Assembly (NCBI RefSeq): GCF_023073715.1
Contig: NZ_JADPKA010000110.1
Span: forward strand, 248,001-312,000
Direction: 5' to 3'
Length of the DNA: 64,000 nt
Source of the DNA: Bradyrhizobium sp. 164
Lineage (GTDB): Bacteria; Pseudomonadota; Alphaproteobacteria; Rhizobiales; Xanthobacteraceae
Below, piece after piece: positions 24,075 through 34,596 of the stretch (its first letter is position 1; the number at the start of each line of letters is the position of its first letter). A program made the translations under genes and the position numbers. The notes under the pieces were generated by a model. The model saw only the letters and a list, made by a program, of their open reading frames with translations. It was not told the origin of the DNA and searched no databases.

Positions 24075-24887
24075 ATGACGCCGCAGGAACGCCAGCTCGT
24101 CGACGAGCTTTTCGACCGGCTTACCAAACTCGAAAATGCACCGCGCGATCCCGACGCGATCGCCGCGATCTCCGACGGCTTGCGCAAGGCACCCGGTGCG
24201 ATCTACGCGCTGGTCCAGACCGTGCTGCTGCAGGACGAAGCGCTGAAGCGCGCCCACGGCCGCATCCAGGAGCTGGAAGCGGGGCAGGCGCCCGAGCAGG
24301 CGCAGTCCGGCGGCTTCCTAGATACCATGCGTGACACGCTATTCGGCGGTGGCTCGTCGCGCAGTTCTGTGCCGAACGTGCCGCCGCGCGATTCGCGGCC
24401 GGTCTGGAACAGCGGCCAGGCGATGCAGCAAGGCCAGCCGGGTTATGGTCAGCCGCCTTACGGACAGGCCTACGGCCAAGGTCCGGGTCAGGGCTATGGC
24501 GCGCCCCCTATCGGCGGTGGCGGCGGCTCGTTCCTCGGCACGGCGGCGGCGGCGGCAGCCGGCGTCGTCGGCGGCTCGCTGCTGCTCTCCAGCATCCGCG
24601 GCATGATGGGCGGACCGCATCAGCAGGCTTTTGGCGACACCAACGCCTTGGGCGACCGCAGCCCCTGGGGCGGCAGCGATCAGTCAGGCGGTTCGCTGGC
24701 GCGCGACGCGGGCCTCAACGACATCGGCTCGAATCACGACTCCCGCCAGGGCTTCTTCGACCAGGCGTCGAACGACCGGGACAACAACAACGATCAGAGC
24801 TATGACGACGATCGCGACGACAACATGGATGTGGCCGACGACAGCGACTTCGGCGGTGGCGACGACGGCGGCAGCGATTACGCGTGA
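24075..24887 (+). CDS. DUF2076 domain-containing protein
   Basis: The 270-residue protein starts MTPQERQLVDELFDRLTKLE, the signature of DUF2076, followed by a coiled helical part (ALKRAHGRIQELEAGQ), a Gly/Gln/Tyr-rich linker, a Gly/Ala-rich hydrophobic stretch (SFLGTAAAAAAGVVGGSLLL) that might insert into a membrane, and a very acidic Asp/Asn tail (DRDNNNDQSYDDDRDDN). An in-frame ATG at 23946 would add unrelated residues. A terminator follows at 24912. Function unknown; such proteins are often described as periplasmic ligand-binding sensors, which is not evident here. Confidence 0.85.
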   Translation: MTPQERQLVDELFDRLTKLENAPRDPDAIAAISDGLRKAPGAIYALVQTVLLQDEALKRAHGRIQELEAGQAPEQAQSGGFLDTMRDTLFGGGSSRSSVPNVPPRDSRPVWNSGQAMQQGQPGYGQPPYGQAYGQGPGQGYGAPPIGGGGGSFLGTAAAAAAGVVGGSLLLSSIRGMMGGPHQQAFGDTNALGDRSPWGGSDQSGGSLARDAGLNDIGSNHDSRQGFFDQASNDRDNNNDQSYDDDRDDNMDVADDSDFGGGDDGGSDYA

Positions 24888-24911
24888 GCAATTCGCCCGA
24901 TAGATGCGCAG

Positions 24912-24940
24912 CGGTCGCCTTTAGGCGGCCGTTTTCTTTT
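24912..24940 (+). terminator. Rho-independent terminator after DUF2076 gene
   Basis: The hairpin CGGTCGCC-TTTA-GGCGGCCG (one G.U pair) is followed by TTTTCTTTT, 25 bases after the stop codon. Confidence 0.75.
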
Positions 24941-25113
24941 ACCGGATAACTCAAGCGCCCTCGCTGCCACGTCGCACAGAGAATCCGATCGATACAATAT
25001 GACTAATCCGCACGCTTGCTGCATTGCACGGAGCTAAACGTGGCCGGACGCGCCGAGTTCACCATGAAACACGAAATCGCCCTCTGACACGCGCGGCCGT
25101 AGACTCCCGGATT

Positions 25114-25150
25114 TCCAAATTTGGACATGGGTGTTCAACTTGAAGAACAC
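25114..25150. promoter_or_regulatory. Two palindromes upstream of the small ORF at 25212
   Basis: TCCAAATTTGGA (25114-25125) is a perfect 12-base palindrome, and GTGTTC-N8-GAACAC (25131-25150) is a hyphenated one. Both lie 62-98 bases before the ATG at 25212, in an otherwise featureless 300-base gap. They are candidate protein-binding sites. Confidence 0.4.
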
Positions 25151-25211
25151 GTTGCTCATGCCACACACACCGACGTGGCTGCCTCTCTGGTTATAGTTGG
25201 GGTTTTTAGAA

Positions 25212-25436
25212 ATGAGTCCACTTCAGCAGCGCATTGCAACCTTGACCGACGTGACAACGCATCTCATCACCGAATTGTATGAGTTGGAGGGACTGCACGA
25301 GCGTGTCAGGAAGGCGGAGCGGTCGGCGCGACGGTTGAACCGCTCCGCTCGCGCACCGCATTCCCATTCGTCAACTCGTCGCCGCCGCTCGCTTGCCCAT
25401 CGTTTCGGGTCGACGCGTCACCGCCAGCGAGCATAG
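25212..25436 (+). CDS. Small basic hypothetical protein
   Basis: From the ATG at 25212 the frame encodes 74 residues. It begins MSPLQQRIATLTDVTTHLITELYEL, a plausible amphipathic helix, then LHERVRKAERSARRLNRS and an Arg/Ser/His-rich tail. It could be a real nucleic-acid-interacting small protein, but the Arg-rich C-terminus may be a by-product of GC-rich DNA. The ribosome binding site is weak (a G-run 10-15 bases upstream). An ATG at 25197 is also in frame. Confidence 0.35.
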   Translation: MSPLQQRIATLTDVTTHLITELYELEGLHERVRKAERSARRLNRSARAPHSHSSTRRRRSLAHRFGSTRHRQRA

Positions 25437-25539
25437 ACCCTAGCTGAAGGCGTACGCCGACGGCACGCAACGCCTTCGATGCCGCGCATCGCGAGCTGGC
25501 GCGACACGCAGAGGTCGGCTCACATCGAGCGCATGACGT

Positions 25540-26352
25540 TCACATCACCACGACCTTGGTGCCGACATTGACGCGGCTATAGAGGTCGATGACGTCCTCG
25601 TTGCGCATGCGGATGCAGCCGGAGGAGACGTTGGTGCCGATGGTCCAGGGCTCGTTGGAGCCGTGAATGCGATAGAGCGTAGAGCCCAGATACATCGCGC
25701 GGGCGCCGAGCGGATTTTCCGGGCCGCCTTCCATATGCCGGGGCAGATCGGGGCGGCGCGCGAGCATTTCCGCCGGCGGCGTCCAGTCTGGCCATTCGCG
25801 CTTGGCCGTGATCGACTTCACGCCCGACCAGGTGAAGCCGGGACGACCCACACCGATACCGTAGCGCATTGCCCTGCCATTGCCCTCGACCAGATAGAGG
25901 AACTTGTTCGGCGTATCGACCAAGATCGTGCCGGGACTTTCCTTGCCGCTATAATCGACGAGTTGCTTCTCGAATTTCGGATCGAACGGACGCTGCCGCG
26001 GATCGACCGCGTCCTGCTGGACCGCACCTTGCAGAAGCGCGCCTTGCATCTGCGGCTCGCCCATCGGCGGCAGACGGCGCTGGTCGTAATAGGCCGGCTG
26101 CTGCTGATACACCGGCCGCTCGGGCGCGTAGGCCGGACCACGACCGGGACCGTCACCGAATAGAAACTCGATGAAGCCGCCGCCCATGTTCGAATTTGAG
26201 GCGACGCGCACTGGCGCCGGCGGCACTTGCGGGGCATAGAGCACCGCGGGCGGATCGTTCGGCACCCTGTTGTCGAAGGCGCTGGCGCTGTTTGCGCCCG
26301 CAATGACGGTGCAAGCGCTGCCGAGCAGCGCGACGGACATTTTCTTGAACAT
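25540..26352 (-). CDS. L,D-transpeptidase (YkuD family)
   Basis: L,D-transpeptidases form 3-3 cross-links in peptidoglycan or attach proteins to it. The 270-residue protein has an N-terminal signal peptide (ending SASA around residue 25), a Pro/Gln-rich linker and the YkuD domain from about 140: GTILVDTPNKFLYLVEGNG, MRYGIGVGRPGFTWSGVKSI, RRPDLPRHMEGGPENPLGA and the catalytic LYRIHGSNEPWTIGTNVSSG with CIRM at 246-249 (His230, Cys246). The usual SHGC is SSGC here, so the His before Cys is replaced while the catalytic Cys is kept. No partner gene is linked. Confidence 0.92.
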   Translation of the reverse strand: MFKKMSVALLGSACTVIAGANSASAFDNRVPNDPPAVLYAPQVPPAPVRVASNSNMGGGFIEFLFGDGPGRGPAYAPERPVYQQQPAYYDQRRLPPMGEPQMQGALLQGAVQQDAVDPRQRPFDPKFEKQLVDYSGKESPGTILVDTPNKFLYLVEGNGRAMRYGIGVGRPGFTWSGVKSITAKREWPDWTPPAEMLARRPDLPRHMEGGPENPLGARAMYLGSTLYRIHGSNEPWTIGTNVSSGCIRMRNEDVIDLYSRVNVGTKVVVM

Positions 26353-26664
26353 CGACGTACTCTGTACTGTTTCGTCTAGATCGCATGCCGTGGAGAGCTG
26401 GTGGCTGATCCGCGTCCCTCGGCGTGGTCAATAAAAAGCAAAAGCCGTTTTGTTTGGTAAACGGAAGCAGCCTTTGGATTCACCACATCGTCAAGCGCGG
26501 GGCAATTTGGCGATCAGCGTTTATTTTCGGTGAATGCAGCAAGGCCATGGTTAATCGCGTCCTTGCGCGGCGGCGCGCGACGCCGCGCATCGGTTCCTGC
26601 TGTGAACTTCGTGTTAAATCGCTTCTGCCTACAAAGACGCGTGAGTGAGGTGGGGGAGTACCTG
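26353..26664. other. Intergenic region between ldt and cheZ
   Basis: About 310 bases separate two divergent genes. I see no supported reading frame. The AT-rich parts around 26430-26530 could hold both promoters. Confidence 0.4.
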
Positions 26665-27444
26665 ATGGCTGTTCACCGCAAACGTTTCCGTGTCGAAGAC
26701 ATCGTCGGTGGCGAGATGCCGATTCTTGACGAAACCGAAGAGGCAATCCCGATGCACAGCGAGATCATGGCCGAGTTGCGAGCGATCCGCGCACAGATGG
26801 CGAAGGGCACTATTCCGCTGTCCGGCAGCGCCGCCATGGCGGCGATCGATGCCTCCACCACCCACGAGCTCTCCGAGGCCCGCACCATGCTCGAGACCTA
26901 CCGGGCCCAGATCGAACAGTGCGAGAAGCTGAAGGTCGAGCTCGACCTCATCCACGACGCCATCGACCGCACCAAGCGCGAGATCGCGACGCTGCACGGC
27001 AAGAGCTTCGACGGCGGCGAAATGGCCAAGGTCAATGGCGAGCTTGGCGCGGTCGTCGGCGGCACCGAGCAGGCGACCCAGCAAATCCTCGAAGCCGCCG
27101 AGTCGATCGACCAGGCGGCCAGCGCGATGTCCAAGGTGCAATCGGCCGATCAGCAGAAGCGGCTCGCCGACGACATCCAGGAACGCGTCATCTCGATCTT
27201 CGAAGCCTGCAACTTCCAGGACCTGACCGGCCAGCGCATCAGCAAGGTCATGACCACGATGAAGTTCATCGAGCAGCACATCAATGCGATGATGGAGATC
27301 TGGGGCGGCGTCGACGCGATCAAGGCCCATGTGCCCGCGCATGTCGACAACCGCAGCGAGGACGAGAAGCTCCTCAACGGCCCGAAGCTCGCCGGCGACG
27401 TCGGCCACGCCTCGCAGGACGACATCGACGCGCTGTTCGACTGA
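26665..27444 (+). CDS. cheZ: CheZ-family CheY-P phosphatase
   Basis: CheZ speeds dephosphorylation of CheY-P. The 259-residue protein is helical (long heptads in 60-170) and carries the catalytic signature IFEACNFQDLTGQRISKV at 178-195, with Asp186 and Gln190 matching the residues essential in E. coli CheZ (Asp143, Gln147). Its very C-terminus, ASQDDIDALFD, resembles the CheY-P binding tail of CheZ and the first residues of FliM (SQxEIDALL). I chose the ATG at 26665 after GGTGGGGGAG. No chemotaxis or flagellar gene is adjacent; a terminator follows. Alphaproteobacteria often lack CheZ, so an orthologue here is notable. Confidence 0.88.
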   Translation: MAVHRKRFRVEDIVGGEMPILDETEEAIPMHSEIMAELRAIRAQMAKGTIPLSGSAAMAAIDASTTHELSEARTMLETYRAQIEQCEKLKVELDLIHDAIDRTKREIATLHGKSFDGGEMAKVNGELGAVVGGTEQATQQILEAAESIDQAASAMSKVQSADQQKRLADDIQERVISIFEACNFQDLTGQRISKVMTTMKFIEQHINAMMEIWGGVDAIKAHVPAHVDNRSEDEKLLNGPKLAGDVGHASQDDIDALFD

Positions 27445-27469
27445 GCGGACGCGAGGATATGAGAACGAG

Positions 27470-27500
27470 ACGCCGGCCTTGGGGGCCGGCGTTCTTGTTT
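27470..27500 (+). terminator. Terminator after cheZ
   Basis: The stem ACGCCGGCC / GGCCGGCGT has 9 base pairs and a five-base loop. It is followed by TCTTGTTTTT, 26 bases after the cheZ stop. Confidence 0.8.
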
Positions 27501-27529
27501 TTGGAGACGTCGATCGCGCGCCCTTCTTC

Positions 27530-27680
27530 CCTTCTCCCCTTGTGGGAGAAGGTGGCGCGAAGCGCCGGATAAGGGGTCTGTATCCGCGAACTCAAATGAA
27601 GTTGGATTTCGGGGAGAGAGACCCCTCACCCGTCTCGCCGCCGTCGCGGCGAGCCACCCTCGCCCACAAGGGGAGAGGGG
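27530..27680. repeat. Dispersed palindromic repeat, type C
   Basis: The outer arms are CTTCTCCCCTTGTGGG at the left and CCCACAAGGGGAGAGG at the right. The middle holds another pair, GATAAGGGGTCT and AGACCCCTCACC. The block of about 150 bases lies between the cheZ terminator and the lipoprotein gene on the other strand. Elements of this kind are scattered across rhizobial genomes. Confidence 0.7.
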
Positions 27681-27689
27681 AAAAGTCAA

Positions 27690-28211
27690 TCACGCCCTCG
27701 GCGCGCAGCGGACGTAGACCATGTTGCCGTAGCGGGTGGCAGCGTCCTTGTCGATGAAACGGGTGATCAGCACGCGGCCGTCGAAGGAGATGATCTCGCG
27801 GTCCTGGTCGCCCGGCGTCGGGCCGGCCGGCCCGATGTAATTCTTGCCGCTCGGGGAGCCCTTCAGCCGCAGCTCCTGCGGAGTCGCTTGGTCGGCCAGA
27901 TGCATGATCACGCCGCCGGAAGAGCCGGCGGTGATCACATAAGGATTCTTGCACTGGGCCCGGGCGGCCGCCTCGGTGCGCGCCCGGTCGGCCGGATTCT
28001 GGAACGAGGCGAGGCCCCAGCGGCCGACGATCTCGTCGGCGCGGATCGTCGCAGGCATTTCCGGACCGGTGCCGGGCTCAGCCTCGGGCGGCGGCGAAGA
28101 CGACGAGAAGGACGGCAGGCTCATGCCGCCGCCGCAGGCGCCCAGCAATAGCGCCAGACAGGACGCGGCGGCCAGATTGGCAACCGTGCGCGCGCAAGCT
28201 GAACTGATCAT
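27690..28211 (-). CDS. Lipoprotein of unknown function
   Basis: The 173-residue product, from the ATG at 28211, has a bacterial lipoprotein signal: hydrophobic LAAASCLALLLGAC with Cys at the lipobox LGAC, then a Ser/Pro-rich stretch. The folded part starts around residue 65 with ADEIVGRWGLASFQNPADRA, contains ITAGSSGGVIMHLADQAT and ends with YGNMVYVRCAPRA. This resembles small beta-barrel lipoproteins (Inh/AprI-like) but I would not name it. A start at 28280 adds a non-conserved Cys-rich extension. Confidence 0.78.
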   Translation of the reverse strand: MISSACARTVANLAAASCLALLLGACGGGMSLPSFSSSSPPPEAEPGTGPEMPATIRADEIVGRWGLASFQNPADRARTEAAARAQCKNPYVITAGSSGGVIMHLADQATPQELRLKGSPSGKNYIGPAGPTPGDQDREIISFDGRVLITRFIDKDAATRYGNMVYVRCAPRA

Positions 28212-28367
28212 GGCATTCCCCCGAACAAGACCATGGCCGCACCCCTGCAGCAGCCAAGCGCAAAACCGCTGCCGGAGCAATGCCGTCGTTTGATACGCCG
28301 GCGCCCCGAACGAGTTTCCAATGCCACCATCCTATATCCGCCTCACCAATCGCTTAACCACCTTTGC

Positions 28368-28396
28368 TTGACAGGATCGCGGCCAAGCCATATTTC
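28368..28396 (+). promoter_or_regulatory. Predicted sigma-70-type promoter of groESL
   Basis: TTGACA at 28368-28373 is followed after exactly 17 bases by TATTTC at 28391-28396. The predicted start of transcription falls just before the CIRCE inverted repeat at 28408-28434, the usual place for HrcA repression. Confidence 0.65.
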
Positions 28397-28407
28397 CGGG
28401 CGCACTA

Positions 28408-28434
28408 TTAGCACTCGGAGAGCCCGATTGCTAA
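28408..28434 (+). promoter_or_regulatory. CIRCE operator (HrcA binding site)
   Basis: The site reads TTAGCACTC-N9-GATTGCTAA. The CIRCE consensus is TTAGCACTC-N9-GAGTGCTAA, so the left half is perfect and the right half has one change (T for G at its third base). It is placed just downstream of the promoter and about 93 bases before groES. HrcA represses groESL in the absence of stress in most alphaproteobacteria. Confidence 0.85.
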
Positions 28435-28526
28435 GCGCGCCGTCGATCCTCGGCAAGAGGGTGGGCGGAAGCGCCGCCCCAACCTACTTCCACTACTTCC
28501 GAAGCGAGCCTCCAAAGGGAAACGTC

Positions 28527-28823
28527 ATGGCTAAATCCAAATTTCGTCCGCTGCATGACCGTGTCGTGGTCAAACGTATCGACGCCGAGGAAAAGACCAA
28601 GGGCGGCATCATCATTCCCGACACTGCCAAGGAAAAGCCCTCCCAGGGCGAAATCGTCGCCGTCGGACCCGGCGGCCGCGACGAGACCGGCAAGCTGATC
28701 CCGATCGACCTCAGGGTCGGCGACCGTGTGCTGTTCGGCAAGTGGTCCGGCACCGAGGTCAAGATCGACAACGAAGAGCTCCTGATCATGAAGGAGTCGG
28801 ACATCATGGGCGTGCTGGCCTAA
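28527..28823 (+). CDS. groES: Co-chaperonin GroES
   Basis: GroES caps the GroEL folding chamber as a heptamer. The 98-residue protein reads FRPLHDRVVVKRIDAEEKTK, the mobile loop region GGIIIPDTAKEKPSQGEIVA, VGPGGRDETGKLIPIDLRVG, and DNEELLIMKESDIMGVLA, the standard sequence and length. The ATG at 28527 has an AAAGGGAAACG ribosome binding region. It lies under a CIRCE operator and precedes groEL by 157 bases that contain a repeat. Bradyrhizobium species carry several groESL copies, so this is one of possibly many. Confidence 0.97.
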   Translation: MAKSKFRPLHDRVVVKRIDAEEKTKGGIIIPDTAKEKPSQGEIVAVGPGGRDETGKLIPIDLRVGDRVLFGKWSGTEVKIDNEELLIMKESDIMGVLA

Positions 28824-28859
28824 GACCATCCGCCTGAACGGCCGCTGAATATCCCTACT

Positions 28860-28937
28860 GTCATGCCCGGGCCTGACCCGGGCATCCTCATTCTTCGCAC
28901 GAAGATGGATTGCCGGATCGAGCCTGGCAAAGACGAA
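28860..28937. repeat. Dispersed palindromic repeat, type D, inside groES-groEL spacer
   Basis: The left part is TCATGCCCGGGCCTGACCCG (the rest GGCATCC), the right part CGGATCGAGCCTGGCAAAG. Related elements with the TCATGCCCGG...CCGGGCATCC core occur at 36431-36521 and 56091-56182 in this window. Here it lies between two genes of one operon, so it would be transcribed with groESL. Confidence 0.75.
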
Positions 28938-28980
28938 GGGAAGCGCGGCAACACAACACCAAACACGAGGGATTGCAGAT

Positions 28981-30612
<1,632 letters not shown>

Positions 30613-30639
30613 CGCCCGATCGTCCGTTAGCGTGTTCCG

Positions 30640-30668
30640 AAGGCCGCCTCCGGGCGGCCTTCTTTTTT
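30640..30668 (+). terminator. Terminator of groESL
   Basis: A perfect 9-base-pair hairpin, AAGGCCGCC-TCCG-GGCGGCCTT, is followed by CTTTTTT, 27 bases after the groEL stop. Confidence 0.9.
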
Positions 30669-30756
30669 GCCGACCCTGCCCCTCCGCTTTCCGATTCAAC
30701 CGGCGGCCAAAACCCACTACGGTGGCGCCGATTCTGATGGCTCGAGGATTTCATCG

Positions 30757-31968
30757 ATGCGCGCGCTCCTGGTTTGTTTGACCGCCCTTTTGGCAGCCTT
30801 GCTCGCCTTTGCGCCCGAGGTCGCTTCCGCCCAGATGAAGCTATCACCGAAGGCCACGACGGCCGGCGGCGCCGAGACGCGCTATTTCACGTCGATCGAC
30901 GGGCTGATGGACGGTAATGCCGACGCGATCCTGAAGGAGACGCGTCAGGGCAAGACGGTCACGGCGGCCGTACTCGACGTCTGCTATCCGATCGCGAAGA
31001 ATTCCGACCGCAAGGACCGCTTCGTCGTCAATCTTCAGGTTGCAGGCCAGAACCTGACGGGCACGACGCAGAGCCTCGGCGCGAAGGCGCCCGTCAGTGT
31101 CAAGCTGCTGCGCAAGCAGGCCGGGGACATGTTCGAATTCCGCGGCCAGATCACGATCGGCCAGGCCGTGACCGAGGTCACCTCGTCCGACAATTCCGAT
31201 CTCAGCGAGAAGGAATTTCTGGACAACCAGACCTCCGACGACGGCATCACGCCGCAGCCGAAGGATTTCACCGACGTCTCACCGGAGGCGATCGCGGTCA
31301 AGGTCAAGCTCGATGCCGCGACCGACTTCCTGAAGAGCCTGAAGGGCCAGGAGGTCGAGGTGACGCTGGCCAGCCTCAATGTCAGCTGCGACGCCCTGCG
31401 CGCCGGTGAGCAGACCATCAACATGTCCGTCGATCCGGAGCGCGCGGGCGCACTGCTAGCAAAGTTCAAGGCGATGCCCGGCGTCACCGCCGCCGGGTGG
31501 ACCGCGGGCATGACCGAGATGGACCGCACCATCCGCTTCCCCGCCGCCGACTGGCGCGACGGCGACAAGATCAACCGCGACAAGCTCGCGACCGCGGTTG
31601 CGGGCGTGCTGAGCAGGACGCTCGCGGCAAAGCCGGTCTCACAGAGCTTCAACCCCGCCACCGGCAAGCTCAAGCTGGTGTTCAAGCGGCCGAACCAGGA
31701 TCACCCGGCGCTCAAGCTCACCGACACGATCGAGGTCGCAGGGCTCGTCTCGCCCGACAAGCCCGGCACGACCGACAAGCTGATGCTCTGGATCGGAAGC
31801 CCCGCGACGACCACGGCCGATGAAAGCAGCGGCGCCAGGCTCAATCTGTCCGACGACGCGAGCCCCGACGAAGAAGGCGAGCTGCCCGACGACAACGGCT
31901 CGATCGAGGCGCTTGCCAGGGAGCTGAAAGGTCAGCGCTGGGACGCCGACAAGTCGGTGTGGAAGTGA
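30757..31968 (+). CDS. Exported protein of unknown function
   Basis: The 403-residue protein, from the ATG at 30757, has a signal peptide (MRALLVCLTALLAALLAFAP ending VASA). The mature part has many Lys/Asp-rich beta-like stretches, ISPK-type start MKLSPKATTAGGAETRYFTS, VDPERAGALLAKFKAMPG, AGWTAGMTEMDRTIRFPAAD and an acidic tail (DDASPDEEGELPDDNGS). No family is recognised. An upstream ATG at 30667 would put 30 unrelated residues before the signal peptide. It is preceded by the groESL terminator and so has its own promoter. Confidence 0.78.
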   Translation: MRALLVCLTALLAALLAFAPEVASAQMKLSPKATTAGGAETRYFTSIDGLMDGNADAILKETRQGKTVTAAVLDVCYPIAKNSDRKDRFVVNLQVAGQNLTGTTQSLGAKAPVSVKLLRKQAGDMFEFRGQITIGQAVTEVTSSDNSDLSEKEFLDNQTSDDGITPQPKDFTDVSPEAIAVKVKLDAATDFLKSLKGQEVEVTLASLNVSCDALRAGEQTINMSVDPERAGALLAKFKAMPGVTAAGWTAGMTEMDRTIRFPAADWRDGDKINRDKLATAVAGVLSRTLAAKPVSQSFNPATGKLKLVFKRPNQDHPALKLTDTIEVAGLVSPDKPGTTDKLMLWIGSPATTTADESSGARLNLSDDASPDEEGELPDDNGSIEALARELKGQRWDADKSVWK

Positions 31969-32077
31969 CGAAGTCATTCCGGGGCGACGCGCCAGCGTCG
32001 ACCCATGGTGCGCAATCGCGCCCCTGAATCTCGCGCCACAATCTCCAGATTCCGGGTTCGCGTTTCGCGCCCAACGC

Positions 32078-32476
32078 TCAATTCCCGTTGACGCGAAAGC
32101 GCAGCGGCTTGGGACCGACCAGCGTGAGCACCTCGCCCTGGCGCTTCCAAGTCTCGACGCTGCCGAGCGCGGCCACGAGCTCGTCGTCGGCCTGCGCCTT
32201 CGCAGGCGGACAGGACCGGTCCTGGATCTGGCCGGGGACGAAGATCACGGTGTTGCCGGCGACCGAGAACTGGCCCTTGCCGCTCTTGCACCAGAGCTCC
32301 AGCACGACCTCACCATTGTCGCCGATCTCGATGTTCGGTATCCGCTTCGAGCCGGGCTGCGGCAGCGCCTCCAGCGTCATCTCGGTGCCGAACGGGAACC
32401 CCTCCTCGGCACGCGCAAGCGTGGACATCGCGAACATTGCCACTGCCGCAAACGTCAATCGCCTGAGCGAAACCAT
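32078..32476 (-). CDS. Exported protein of unknown function
   Basis: The 132-residue product from the ATG at 32476 has a signal peptide (LRRLTFAAVAMFAMSTLARA) and a mature domain beginning EEGFPFGTEMTLEALPQPGS. Two Cys (ELWCKSGKG and DRSCPPAKAQAD) may pair, and the sequence ends in LVGPKPLRFRVNGN. It resembles the META/HslJ-like heat-shock or 'lipocalin-like' small beta domains, but I cannot name it. The frame is open upstream to 32599, which I consider non-coding because the signal peptide would then be internal. Confidence 0.75.
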   Translation of the reverse strand: MVSLRRLTFAAVAMFAMSTLARAEEGFPFGTEMTLEALPQPGSKRIPNIEIGDNGEVVLELWCKSGKGQFSVAGNTVIFVPGQIQDRSCPPAKAQADDELVAALGSVETWKRQGEVLTLVGPKPLRFRVNGN

Positions 32477-32561
32477 GAGACCTCTCGACCAACCTGACTT
32501 GGCGCACCTTCTATAAGACGGCGGCGCCCTTGAGAAGGTTCGCGCAGGCGGATGTAGATGC

Positions 32562-32594
32562 AAAAATCCCCGCGAGGCGAACCTCGCGGGGATT
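32562..32594 (-). terminator. Terminator of the permease gene
   Basis: On the reverse strand, AATCCCCGCGAGG-TTCG-CCTCGCGGGGATT is a 13-base-pair hairpin ending in a run of T residues. It lies 25 bases after the stop of the lactate permease gene. Confidence 0.88.
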
Positions 32595-32618
32595 TGCATC
32601 GCAGCCTGGCGCCGACCG

Positions 32619-34283
<1,665 letters not shown>

Positions 34284-34596
34284 GGTCTTCCTCCCCCACG
34301 CATGTTGCGGCAGGCGACTCGCGTGGAGAGCCGATCCTGCTTGACGTTGGAAGCGATAACCCCTGAGCTTGACGCGAATTCCTCACGAATGCGGCGGTTC
34401 CCGTCCGCTCACAAGCTCGCGAAACCCTGGTCACCCCGCCCCGCGCCGTCGAGCCCCATGCTAGGGTTGCAAGCTGCGACAAGCCAACGCAAATTGCAGA
34501 ACTTGCGACTTTAGTCTAAGCGCGCCCATTTCCGTCATTGCCTCAGCCATTTGGCTCCGGGCCGTTATGCACATCCCCTCTAGGAGACCCAGCTCT

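Noticed and set aside
28233..28526. In-frame extension upstream of groES
   Set aside because: It reads through the promoter and CIRCE site, and the conserved start is the ATG at 28527.
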